Origin: Plasmodiophora brassicae
Lineage: Eukaryota > Endomyxa: Phytomyxea > Phytomyxea > Plasmodiophorida
Length of the DNA stretch: 64,000 nucleotides
Assembly (NCBI GenBank): GCA_036867785.1
Contig: CP145423.1
Coordinates: forward strand, 496,001-560,000
Direction of reading: 5' to 3'
A model generated the notes under the pieces. The model worked only from the letters and a program-made list of their open reading frames with translations, searched no databases and was not told the origin of the DNA. A program made the position numbers and the translations under genes. Shown one piece after another: positions 51,235 through 61,065 of this stretch (the first letter of the stretch is position 1; every line of letters begins with the position of its first letter).

Positions 51235-54013
51235 TTATGTCGTCGTCGGTGTGCAGGGCCGGCGCTTGGATCGTCGACGCTCGCTGGCGAGGCGTCGGCC
51301 CAGCAGCGCGTTCAGGTGCGAACGGATCGCGATCAGGGCGCCGGTTTCGAACGACGCATCGGCCGGGCGGCTCAACCGTTCGAGGAGCGCCGCTGACGCC
51401 GACTTGCTCAGCGTCGCTCCCGGACGGCCGTGCTCGTCGCCGTCGTTCGCCCCCGGTAAGGCGGCCTGTCCACGCCAGGGCCCGTTAGCACGTGCGCGCG
51501 CGCGCGCCGCCATCGATACGTGCCTACCATCGACTTCGACTTGCACGGTCGCAGCTCGACCGACTTGACCACGTCCATTCGTCGCGTTAACGGCGACGAC
51601 GCCAGCGGGCGACCGCGTTCTGTGAGGACGATCGCCTGCGACGATGACGACGACGACGACGGTCGCCCAGGTCCCGTTGACGCATCTGCATCGATGCCGT
51701 CAGAGAGGTCCCGGTTCGTTCCGGCGGGCCCAGCTGGTACCCCCATTCGGATCGCTGAACGCGACCTCGTCCCGATCGACGACGTCCAGCGTGTCCAGGT
51801 TGACGATGGACTGTGGAAGGCGTAACGTCGAGTAGATCTGCCCGAGGCAGAACGCACTGGTTAGGGGAGGATGGGACGTCGGTCGGCGTCCACCCCACAC
51901 AAACACACACCTTAAAGAATGCAAATTCGCGCGCCTGGTTACGTCGCGTCGTCACCGTGTCGAGTATCGAACCCTGGAACAGGAGCACGAAGTCGGACCG
52001 CTTCAGGCACAGCAGGACGCACTGACGCGATAGGCAGACGGCGGTCGTCGAGCATCGTCGTACGCCTGCGCCGACCGACATCAGCCACAGGTGCACACAC
52101 GGCCCCGTGCTCAGGTGTACCCAGGAGGGCCTCGTCGTTGAAGCAGTCGTTCTCGGCGACGACGTCGACGACGAACGACTGCAGGGTGGTCGTGTCGACA
52201 CGCTCCCAGTGGATCGCGTCGGCCGGCCACTTGTTGAACCGTTTGATCGCGATCTGGCGCGTCAGTGACACCTGGCCCGACTCCACGAAGTAGACGTAAT
52301 CGCTGCTGGATCCCTTCGTGTGGGCGGGGGGAAGCGGTTCCGTCAGCGCGCAAGCGACTCGTGACCGCCCGCCTGGGCACGTACCTGTGTGCAGATGACC
52401 TGCTTCTGGACGAACGTTCGTCGTTTCAGCGCGGAACACAGCCGGACCAGGCGGGCATCGACCCACAGCACGAACATCTTCATCGACGACACGACGGCGA
52501 CGGCTCTGGCCAGTAGCGCGGCGCGTTTCGCGGCGAGCACGCCCTCGTACGCTGGGTACGCGCGTATCAGGGCGATCGCAACGAGGGAACGTGTGGCGTT
52601 TGCCTGTCGACGACGGACCGGTCCACTCGATCCGGATCAGGACGCACTCGGACAGGCACCGGGCTGAATCGCGATGGCGAGGCGGGCCGGGTTGCCGGTT
52701 GCCGGCAACGGGACGGAACGCCTTCTGGATCATCTCCCAGCGTCGCATGCAGCGTGTCTGGCGTCGGACCCGCCGCGCTTCGGCGATGCCTTCCACATCC
52801 TGAGCGCTGGACGCGTCAGCGAACCGAATGGCATGGGGACGCGTTGGCCACCTGCGGGTACCCGATAACGGTGCCCACCGAGACCTGCCGCTGCAGTCAG
52901 AACGGTGCCGATCCAGGCGACGGGAGGGGGAGGGCGACGAACCTGCTCGGTGTAGCCCATCGGTTTGTCGTCGATGTTGGCGACCTCGACGACGCCGGAC
53001 CGAACGATGTACAGGGCGTCAACGGTGTCGCTGCGCGCGTACAGAAGGACGCCTTTGCGGATGGTCACCAGGCGGGCGCCTTTCAGCAGGTCGGACACGA
53101 CGTCGTCGTCGTGCCCCGTGAAGCACTTCATCGACCGGCACCATTTCAGCGCCTGACGCGGACGACGTTAAACGGCGACGACGACGACGACGATAGTCGC
53201 TTCAGTGGGCGTACGTTAACGTTCTCGAAACGCGACCGCTGCTCCACTGGCTTCAACAGCATGTCGATGCACATGTCCTCGACTGGCGCGGTGTACACGC
53301 CCTGGAAGTCGCTCCTGGTCCTGCCCGGACGGGTTCTAAGCTCCAGCACGTTGGATTTGCTGAGCGCGCGCGGGCGCGCACCATAACCACGACGGGAACA
53401 CGGTCGGCTTGCCGCTCTGCTCCACAGGCGTCACCGTCTGCGTCTGGTCCTGGGCCGCCAGATGGGCCTCCAGCTTGCGTCGCCTCTCCAGCACCTGGCA
53501 GGTCGGTGTGTCAGACGGCAACGGGACCGATTCCACGGGCGCACTCGAACCATGGATGGCGTTAAGCACCCTGAACGCGTGCCATCTTTCGGGGCGTGGG
53601 ACTCGGCGGTGGCCGGTGGCTGGCCGGCACCGACTGGGTGGGCCGCGTCCGTCAGCATGGGGAGAATGCTTTCCACGGGTCGTCGTCGTCGCGGTCGCCG
53701 ACTAGGCCGTCGTCGCATGTACTCGAGGGCGGAGCTGATGTTCTTGACGCCAGTGACCATCGGGCCACGCCACCCTTCGGACGCCTGGTCGATGCCCAGG
53801 ACGGCGTTGTACCGTCGCCGGACGACGTCTTCGCAGGCGGCTTGCGACAGATCGGGCAGGGACGCGCCATGCGTCAACGCGGGCATGGGCGTTTGGAGCC
53901 CGCTGACCAACTGGCCGCCTAAAGAATCGTCCCCCGGTACCCGTACTGACCCGATTCGCCATCCAGTCCCATTCTCGTAATGCGCATCCAGACGAGGAAA
54001 CGGCCACGACCAT
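51235..54013 (-). CDS. Protein with at least two cyclic-nucleotide-binding domains (CNBD2-like)
   Basis: Multi-exon gene; the 3' half is resolved (introns 52120-52066, 51910-51838, 51740-51686, 51527-51466), the start is not. First cNMP-binding domain: MKCFTGHDDDVVSDLLKGAR, VTIRKGVLLYARSDTVDALY, IVRSGVVEVANIDDKPMGYT, then GTVIGYPQV. Second: RRTFVQKQVICTQGSSSDYV, YFVESGQVSLTRQIAIKRFN, FVVDVVAENDCFNDEALLGV, RRCSTTAVCLSRQCVLLCLK. Both keep the beta-barrel glycine pattern, but a clear phosphate-binding GExA..R cassette is missing in each, so nucleotide binding is doubtful. A Ser/Asp-rich linker and a helical C-terminus (ASAALLERLSRPADASFETG) follow. CNBD2-type proteins are linked to sperm flagella. 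Part of its 5' end is duplicated at 57060-57190. Confidence 0.7.
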
Positions 54014-54097
54014 GGTGCTCGCGCTGCAATGGTTGCACCTGGCACCCGGGCATGGTGGCAGCCGCCAACGCCCTAGTTTATCACGTTGCCAGGAACG

Positions 54098-55704
54098 TCA
54101 GAGACGACTGGGAACTGAGCCGGTGCCGTTCACCGCCTTCGCTAAGGCCGCTGCCAACCGGTCGATCGCCCAGGAAGGCACACGCCGGTGTACAGGCAGG
54201 TAGATGACGCTCCGCATGAGAGCCTGAGCCTGTTCAGGCTCAGGCACCTTGCCCTTCAGCTCGTCGGGAACAGGAATGCATGCCAGTTGTGTCGTCGATA
54301 CGGACGCATCGACGCCCATGGCGGACAGCCTCTGCATGATGCCGTCTCGAGCGCTTTCGTCAACGCAGACAGGGAACAGCCAATAGTTACGGGTGGCGGC
54401 CGCGTGTCCAGGAACAGTGATGCCCGATGGGAGGCTGTCGACCAGCTGGTCACCTCGAAGCTGTACCGACCACATCGTTAACCAGGGACGGACATCGGGT
54501 GGACCAAGAACAGCAGACGCCACCTTGGCGATCGCCATCGCACGGTAATCGAGCTTCCGCAGACGATCGTCCAACGTGGCCAACAGTGCCGCTGACGGCT
54601 GGTGTCTTAGGCCCGTCATCAACGCGTTCGGGAACCCTCGAAGCATTTGGACAACGATTGCTGTGGACGGCACAGGTCGGGCATCAGCCCTGCCTACGAT
54701 GACGATGGACAGCGCCAACTAACCTTTGTGGTCGTACCCGAGAGAATTGCTTATCGCAATCCCAGGGCCAGTTATCATCGGGCAGTTCAGAGCGGCCGAT
54801 ACCCCTACGTAGGACGGCGGCAGACGTGAGCAGATGCGCCAGATGGAGACGAACGCACACGTGATTGGGCGGACCTGCCATCTTGCCCGCCTTCTGGGCA
54901 TACGCGGACGATGACTGGACCGGGTACGTGGCGTGCTGGGCGCGCATCCTCGCCAGGACGTCCCGTCTGCGTACGATGCCGACCCCGCCACCGAACGCCG
55001 TCGATATCTATCCAGGGAGGTCAGTCCCCTGCCGAGCGACCGCTGCCGACGGGGCGATGCCTTGATGGATCCGAACGAGAACAGGACGAGGTCGGACCCG
55101 GGATGGCCCCGGAACGCCAGGCCGTCGAACGATTCCGCACAGTCCTCGATGAGGGGAACGCCCCGAGCGCGGGTCATGCCGACAATTCGGTCCAGAGGGT
55201 TCCGCCGCCCGTAAACATGGGCCACGATGAACGCCACGACCTTCTCCAATTGCAGCAAGGCCTCCAGCTGCTTCAGGTCCGGTAGCAGCGTGTCCATATT
55301 GAGCTGAAGTCGAACGGTCATGAGCAAATGCAACGATAACGTGAACCGTACGAGCGTACGTCGACGGGAACGGGTATCAGGTCGTGGGCGGCGAGAACGC
55401 GGGACATGTCAGGGATGTTAATAGCGGACATGAGAACGTAGGATCCTTTCGGGAACGCGTTCGCATGGAGGTACAGGTCCAGGCACGACCGCACCGACAG
55501 GCAGGCGATCGCCTGATCCGACCCGCCAAAGTGCCGCTCGACCCGTTCCGCCAGGATCGCTTCATCGCCGCCCGGGTGCCGGATCGCGTTCGCCGCCGAA
55601 TGCAGCAGGTCGCCGGCCGTCGCGTCAATATGCAACGAGGCGTACGGGAACACGCGCGTCAGGCGCGACGCGACCACGTGGTCCAACCCTAAGCCGCGTG
55701 CCAT
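54098..55704 (-). CDS. DegT/DnrJ/EryC1-family PLP aminotransferase
   Basis: Exon 1 55704-55360, exon 2 55303-55061, exon 3 from 55007, last exon 54718-54098. Exon 1: QAIACLSVRSCLDLYLHANA, SYVLMSAINIPDMSRVLAAH. Exon 2: HVYGRRNPLDRIVGMTRARG, VPLIEDCAESFDGLAFRGHP, GSDLVLFSFGSIK, which is the family core ending at the PLP-lysine region. Exon 3: ISTAFGGGVGIVRRRDVLAR. Last exon: YWLFPVCVDESARDGIMQRL and MRSVIYLPVHRRVP, the usual C-terminal lobe. The intron between exons 2 and 3 is GC-AG (AAG|gcatcg ... gatag|ATA). The 3' end of exon 3 is uncertain (donor perhaps near 54820). Bacterial members make amino sugars on nucleotide-linked hexoses; here the substrate is unknown. A decayed copy lies at 57740-58385. 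Confidence 0.75.
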
Positions 55705-55904
55705 CGCGTGACGACGACCGTCGACGGAACCGTCACGGACTCCGCGACGTCGACGTGCAGGTCGGTGCCGCCCGCCCCGCAGACAGCAGCGGCAGCAGCC
55801 CCCAGCTTCAGGCAACCATTGGTCCGCAAAGGGCAAGCCCCTGTTTGCACGCGAGACACCCGAAGCAGTATGTTGAGGGCATGTCGCTGGGTTGGACGGG
55901 CGGC

Positions 55905-55985
55905 GGACCGCGTCGAGCGGCACTTTGCCGGGTCGGATCCGGCGATCATCATGCGCCTGTCGGTGCGGTCATGCCCGGACCTGCG
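55905..55985 (+). repeat. Inverted fragment of DegT-family exon 1
   Basis: Plus strand reads RVERHFAGSDPAI then RLSVRSCPDL, a diverged copy of the minus-strand RVERHFGGSDQAI and LSVRSCLDL at about 55560-55480. It sits between the DegT gene and proline-rich gene 1. Confidence 0.85.
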
Positions 55986-56084
55986 ACCTGTAGGGGAACT
56001 CTGCAACGCACCATACTCCCTCGCTGTACAGCATCATTTGCTTCGTGTCCAACGCATGGAGTTGTATAATGTCTGGCGTCTTCC

Positions 56085-56735
56085 TTATTCGTCGGCGCCC
56101 AGCGACGTTCGGCGACGTTGCAGAGCGCGTGCCAGTTCGTCTCGGAAGTTGCCTGGCGTCGCCCCGGCCGCCGGCTGTTTCGCTGGCAGAGGTTTGAACG
56201 TGACCGACCCGGTGCAGGCGTTGCGTGCGTCGGCACAGCTGTTGGTGGATGAGCGGCGGCGATTCACTGCGGCTTGCAATTCCTCGAGCAACGTGCTGCT
56301 CGCCTTGGCGATCGATGTCGTACGTGGTGGAGCTGGTCCCTGCTGTTCCACTTGTGGAGGAGCACGACGTGGCACAGCGGGCGCCTGAGGTGGTGCCGCC
56401 GGTGGTACGGGTACAGCAGGCGCAGGGGGCGCCGGCGGTGGTGGGCGTACTGCAGGCGCAGGGGGCGCTGGTGGTGGTGCGCGTACAGCAGGGGCAGGGG
56501 GCGCCGGCGGTGCCGGTTTGACAGTTGGCACAGCTGGTGCCAGGGGCGCGACGGTCGACGATGCAACAACACGCGGTGACGGGCGGTGTCGTCGACGCCA
56601 GCCTGTGAGGCGCACGTGGCAACAGTCAGCAGGAGCAGCGCCACCTGGTGCACACTGTCCCCCCGTACATTCGATGAGCTCGCGAATCGCGAGTCCCGCC
56701 ACGAAACCCAGCGCTCCAGCCTTGATCGCGTGCAT
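56085..56735 (-). CDS. Proline-rich membrane-anchored protein 1, intact paralogue
   Basis: 216 residues, no intron. The N-terminus has a hydrophobic segment (AGALGFVAGLAIRELI) followed by a Cys cluster (ECTGGQCAPGGAAPADCCHV). Then comes a run of PAPPAPAV-type decapeptides. The C-terminal part has two related motifs, LLEELQAAVNRRRSS and FRDELARALQRRRTS, each a short amphipathic helix ending in RRRxS, a typical basophilic kinase site. Pro-runs plus short basic helices are seen in actin-regulating proteins (WH2 and profilin-binding regions), but the WH2 consensus is not met. Paralogue 2 at 58761-59411 is about 95 percent identical by eye. Confidence 0.65.
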   Translation of the reverse strand: MHAIKAGALGFVAGLAIRELIECTGGQCAPGGAAPADCCHVRLTGWRRRHRPSPRVVASSTVAPLAPAVPTVKPAPPAPPAPAVRAPPPAPPAPAVRPPPPAPPAPAVPVPPAAPPQAPAVPRRAPPQVEQQGPAPPRTTSIAKASSTLLEELQAAVNRRRSSTNSCADARNACTGSVTFKPLPAKQPAAGATPGNFRDELARALQRRRTSLGADE

Positions 56736-56793
56736 CTTGTTGCGTCCGGTCGACGTCCACTATCGAAATAACGTTGCGTTGGGGTGACAGGCA

Positions 56794-56816
56794 CCCCCCC
56801 CCCCCCCCCCCCCCCC
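56794..56816. repeat. C23 homopolymer tract
   Basis: 23 consecutive C, in the upstream region of proline-rich gene 1 (G-run on the sense strand). The paralogous position in copy B has only CTCCCC. Confidence 0.95.
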
Positions 56817-57059
56817 GTCGGCCGATCGGCCGAACGGAACAAGGAACGAGATTCGTGATCGCCTGCCTATGTTACCCGGACCGCCTTGCCGATCTTGACT
56901 TCTGGCCGACGGAACGAGGTCCATGCCCGATTGCTGGGAACGCCTGCTCTGCCCATCCGGGAGGCGGCCAGGTGGTGAACGCGAAAGGGAGGCTTTGTGC
57001 CCGATCTCTCCTATATCGTGCAATGATGGCGGGCCACCACACGACGATTTACAGACAAA

Positions 57060-57190
57060 CGACGTCTTCGCAGGCGGCTTGCGACCGATGGGGAAGGGAA
57101 GTGCCATGCGTCAACGCGGGATTGGCGTGGAGACAGCTGACCGACGTACCTACTGACCCGATTCGCGATCCAGACACATTCTCGCTATCC
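57060..57190 (-). pseudogene. Fragment of the cyclic-nucleotide-binding gene 5' region
   Basis: Matches 53826-53975: shared gacgtcttcgcaggcggctt, gccatgcgtcaacgcggg and tgacccgattcgc. Small deletions break the frame. It marks the left end of duplication copy B. Confidence 0.8.
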
Positions 57191-57670
57191 TGACCCGGAC
57201 GTGTTCATATCCGAAACGACGCCGAGCGGGCGTGCCTAGACGGCAGGCGGCATTCGACGTTCGACTGCTGGGGAAGAATGCTACGCCCTGCAGGCCCGGC
57301 TCATCAGCGACGAAGTCAGGAAGGTTCGACCCGGGCCGGCCGCCCACACGATCGTCAACCTGTATGTACCGCGAGTTTATCGCGGGCGCGACCGCTGTAC
57401 GGCACCACCTGCTGGAGAACGACCCATGAAACTGTCATCGCGTTGACCAACAACATGTCGGCATACGAGATCAAACGGGCAGGCGCCGTCCTGACTACGA
57501 CGTCTGACAGATCCATGGCATGCGGGGAACAGGCTCTTCAGTGGCAACTGAAGTCGCCCGAGGTAACTGATTCAGGGGGCAACGGGATATCAGGGCGGGC
57601 GATATGGCCAGATGTAGCGGACGGTTGCAGGGAAATAGGCTCCGTCATCCTACTGAAGAGGCAATCGCCA
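57191..57670. other. Non-coding or decayed insert within duplication copy B
   Basis: About 480 bases that I cannot match to copy A and that hold no convincing frame. Confidence 0.3.
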
Positions 57671-57739
57671 TCATGAAGCTGAGACGGATTCAGTGCTGCT
57701 GCAACGGACGTCATAGTCCTGTCGTATCGGTCGGCCGTG

Positions 57740-58385
57740 ACGTCTTGCTGTCATCGGGCAGTCCAGAACGGCTAATATGCCTACGACGACGGCATACGTC
57801 AACTCATGTGTCAGGCAGAGACGGTTGCAAACCTTATTGGACGGGCCAACCATCTTGCCCGCTTTCTGGGCATACGCTGACGATGACTGGACCGGGTACA
57901 TGGTATGCTGAGCGCACATCATCGCCAGGATGCCCCGGAACGCCAGGCCATCAAACGATTCCGCACAGTTCTCGATGACGGGAGTGCCCCGAATTCGTAT
58001 CATTGCGAGAATTCGGTCCAGAGGATTCCTCCACCAGTAAACGTGTGTCACGATGAGCGCCGCAACCTTCTCCAATTGCAGCAAGGCGTTTCGCTGCTTC
58101 AGGTCCGGTAGCAGTGTGCCCATAGTAAGCTGAACTCGAACGCCAATGAGCAAATGCAACGATAACGTGAACCGCAACAGCATAACGTCGACGGGAGCGG
58201 GTATCAGGTCGTGAGCGGCGAGGACACGGGACATGTCAGGGATGTTAATAGCCGACATGAGACGTAGGACGCTTTCGCGAACGCGTTCCCATGGATGTAA
58301 ACGTCCAGGCATGGCCGTACCGGACAGGCACGCGGTCGCCTGATCCGATGAAACCTCACAGGGGCCGGAGCGCCTGGTAGTCGCA
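57740..58385 (-). pseudogene. Decayed DegT-family aminotransferase copy
   Basis: Reads MSAINIPDMSRVLAAHDLIP, LTMGTLLPDLKQRNALLQLE, HVYWWRNPLDRILAMIRIRG, TPVIENCAESFDGLAFRG, then jumps straight to CAQHTMYPVQSSSAYAQKAG, having lost the SFG-PLP-lysine exon end, the GC-AG intron and the GGG segment. The catalytic EDCAE Asp is Asn (ENCAE). Exon 1 is truncated before the SVRSC segment. Not functional as an aminotransferase. Confidence 0.85.
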
Positions 58386-58589
58386 ACGTGTTGCTCGACA
58401 GCCGTACACAGAGCCAGGGCGTGCGCTCTTAACCAAACGCCGACAGCCAGCAGCTATGGCGCCCCGATCCATCTTCCTTGTACAAACATTCAGAAGCGTG
58501 ACATCAGCACCGGGGCGCTAACCACCTCATGGTTTCACGTATGTACGGTACGCGCGAAACGTGTCGGCAGAGACGTAGCCGAACGCGTC

Positions 58590-58672
58590 GAGCGGCACAC
58601 TGCCGGGTCGGATCAGGCGATCATCATGCGCCTGTCGGTGCGGTCCTGCCTGGACCTGAGACCTGTAGGGGG
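58590..58672 (+). repeat. Inverted DegT exon fragment, copy B
   Basis: Counterpart of 55905-55985, reading RVERHTAGSDQAI then RLSVRSCLDL. It is closer to the functional gene (SDQAI, SCLDL) than copy A is. Confidence 0.85.
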
Positions 58673-58760
58673 AGCTCTGCAACGCACCATACGCCCTCAT
58701 TATGCAGCATCATTTGTCTCGTGTCCAACTTAAGGAATTGTATAATGTCTGGCGTCTTCC

Positions 58761-59411
58761 TTATTCGTCAGCGCCCAGCGACGTTCGGCGACGTTGCAGA
58801 GCGCGTGCCAGTTCGTCTCGGAAGTTGCCCGGCGTCGCCCCGGCCGCCGGCTGTTTCGCTGGCAGAGGTTTGAACGTGTGCGACCCGGCGCTGGCGTTGC
58901 TTGCGTCGGCGCAGCTGTTGGTGGATGAGCGGCGGCGATTCACTGCGACTTGCAATTCCTCGAGCAACGTGCTGCTCCCCTTGGCGATCGATGTCGTACG
59001 TGGTGGAGCTGGTCCCTGCTGTTCCACTTGTGGAGGAGCACGACGTGGCACAGCGGGCGCCTGAGGTGGTGCCGTCGGTGGTACGGGTACAGCAGGCGCA
59101 GGGGGCGCTGGCGGTGGTGGGCGTACTGCAGGCGCAGGGGGTGCTGGTGGTGGTGCGCGTACAGCAGGGGCAGGGGGCGCCGGCGGTGCCGGTTTGACAG
59201 TTGGCACAGCTGGTGCCAGGGGCGCGACGGTCGATGACGCGACGACACGCGGTGACGGGCGGTGTCGTCGACGCCAGCCTATGAGGCGCACGTGGCAACA
59301 GTCAGCAGGAGCAGCGCCACCTGGTGCACACTGTTCCCCCGTACATTCGATGAGCTCGCGGATCGCGAGTCCCGCCACGAAGCCCAGTGCTCCAGCCTTG
59401 ATCGCGTGCAT
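58761..59411 (-). CDS. Proline-rich membrane-anchored protein 2, intact paralogue
   Basis: 216 residues, same length and order as paralogue 1: hydrophobic N-terminus, Cys cluster (ECTGEQCAPGGAAPADCCHV), Pro-rich decapeptides, LLEELQVAVNRRRSS and FRDELARALQRRRTS. Replacements are few (Ala-Thr, Ala-Gly, Ala-Val, DARNACTGSVT to DASNASAGSHT) and no frameshift has occurred, while other genes in the same duplicated block have decayed. That contrast suggests the protein is still selected in both copies. Confidence 0.65.
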   Translation of the reverse strand: MHAIKAGALGFVAGLAIRELIECTGEQCAPGGAAPADCCHVRLIGWRRRHRPSPRVVASSTVAPLAPAVPTVKPAPPAPPAPAVRAPPPAPPAPAVRPPPPAPPAPAVPVPPTAPPQAPAVPRRAPPQVEQQGPAPPRTTSIAKGSSTLLEELQVAVNRRRSSTNSCADASNASAGSHTFKPLPAKQPAAGATPGNFRDELARALQRRRTSLGADE

Positions 59412-59791
59412 CTTGTTGCGTCCTGTCGACGACCAATATCGAAATAACGTTGCGTCGGGGCGACAGGCACTCCCCGTCGGCCGATCGGCCGAACGGGAGA
59501 CGGAACGAGATTCGTCAGCACCCTCTTACGTTACCCCGTACCGCCTCGCCGATCCCACGTTCTGGCCGACGCAACGAGATCCATGCCCGATTCCTGGGAA
59601 CGCCAGCGCTGCCCATCCGGGAGGCGGCCAGGTGATGACCGCGAGCCTAGTGGCTTTGTGCCCGATCTCTGCTAAATCATGCAATGATGGGGGCCCATAC
59701 ACACGAGGATGTGCAGGCGAACGGTCTGGGGGGCAGGACCATGGCAGTTCTGACGAAGAATGATCATCTAGAATTGTGTATAGAACTGTGC

Positions 59792-60577
59792 TCATGATTC
59801 GAGCGCCCTGATGGCAACAATCTCGGTAGGCGATATCCTTCTCATCTGTCGCTGCACGCGATTCACCATGACGAAGATAATGATCTGCGCACACAAAGGT
59901 CAGCGTTCACGAATCGCACGACTGGGCACTCGTTGTCGCGTTCCGACCTCCATGACGGCGCCGATTGTGTTGAACGTGACGAACATGGCGTCCTTGTAGG
60001 CGAGGACGTCCAAATAGACCCTGAGGGCAGCGTTCAACAGCAGGTAGACTTGGTAGACGATGAGGAGGTTGGCGCGGTAGTAGGTGGACCCGAGGTACCC
60101 GGCCACCGGCAGGGCCATGGCGACCAGCAGGATCGGGATCGTCAGCGAGAAGATCAGCAGGAACACGCAGTCGATGATGGCGAAGATACGCACGGTCCGG
60201 GCGCCCTGCATGACCGCCTGCCCTTCGTCCGAGATGAACCCAGGGAAGTCCTGCGCGCCCGCATTGACGACTACGACCTCCGGCGGTGATGACACTCCAG
60301 TCTCGTCGGACACTTGACGCGCCTGGCGCACGACCAGATGGACGACAACGTCGTCAGCAGCGATGCCAGCATCCCGCAGGGATTCCTGGTCGGCCAGTTC
60401 GCGCCCGGCGTGGATCAGGCGCTGCAGGTCGGCGGGGATCGACTCCTGGTCCTGGATCGCCGCCTTCAGCTGCGCGACGTCCCATCCCGGCTCGACTTTG
60501 TCGATCGTCAGCGTCTGCCCGGTGACGGAGCGCACCTTGACGCGTATGGTGGCCGTCCCGCCCATGCTGTCGCCCAT
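59792..60577 (-). CDS. Ubiquitin-like domain protein with membrane segments
   Basis: Two exons (60577-59948 and 59884-59792) across a 63-bp intron give 240 residues. Residues about 8-85 form a ubiquitin-like fold: TATIRVKVRSVTGQTLTIDK, LKAAIQDQESIPADLQRLIH, AGRELADQESLRDAGI, with the typical I/L core but no C-terminal GG. After a linker there are hydrophobic segments (IFAIIDCVFLLIFSLTIPIL; VYQVYLLLNAALRVYLDVLA; and, completed by exon 2, FNTIGAVMEIIIFVMVNRVQ). The layout (N-terminal UBL, C-terminal membrane anchor) recalls ER proteins such as HERPUD or TMUB that recruit degradation machinery. Without the intron the frame would end in a basic, non-membrane tail at 59900. Confidence 0.75.
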
Positions 60578-61065
60578 TTCGGCGCGGACGAAACACTGCG
60601 ACGGCGCGCCGCCGACCCGCCGCCGCTAAATTATCGGTCTGCTGCGCCTGCGCCCCGCCGGTAGCCCGTTCCAGAAGGCGGCGCCGCCTCGCGATTCCAG
60701 AACAACAGCGGCAACAGGGCGGCCACGTCAGTCACAGCCAGGCAAGCCCATCGACGAATGTGGGGGGTGGGGGCACCCGGCCTCCCCGTGACTCATCACG
60801 CCCTGCTGCCCCTTCGGGTGTGGACGTCCGAATATGGAGGGTCGTTGGAACACGCGCGCGCGCCCGCAGAAAAGTACACGGCGCGCCGGTCTGCAGCTCG
60901 GTGTGTGTGTTGGACTGTGGGGGGCGCACGCCGTCCAGTCGGCGCGTGTCTGCAGCTCCGGACCGACGACGCCGCGCAACGCCGTCGCGCGGCGTCACGG
61001 GGTAACGGTGCGACGCGGCCCCCGCCAATGCAGTCCCGACTGCGGGCGCAGCTCGCCGTGGCGTC
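60578..61065. promoter_or_regulatory. Divergent intergenic region, UBL-membrane gene and PPR gene
   Basis: About 490 bases, very GC-rich, containing a short gcgcgcgcgc run near 60855 and a gtgtgtgtgt run near 60901. No gene seen on either strand. Confidence 0.35.

Larger units (their letters stand above)
53826..57030. repeat. Tandem segmental duplication, copy A
   Basis: Holds, in order, the 5' end of the cyclic-nucleotide-binding gene, the DegT-family gene, an inverted DegT fragment, proline-rich gene 1 and its upstream region. The same order recurs at 57060-59700 with large deletions. Confidence 0.85.
57060..59700. repeat. Tandem segmental duplication, copy B
   Basis: Second copy of 53826-57030. 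It keeps proline-rich gene 2 intact, the upstream block 59460-59700 (matches 56780-57030), the inverted DegT piece and a decayed DegT gene. Confidence 0.85.

Noticed and set aside
49752-51488. 578-codon plus-strand frame overlapping the aminotransferase
   Set aside because: Arg/Pro-rich alternative frame that runs through introns of the real gene.
57322-57334. Second tRNA B-box-like GGTTCGACCC
   Set aside because: Flanks do not fold into a tRNA and no A box at the right distance.
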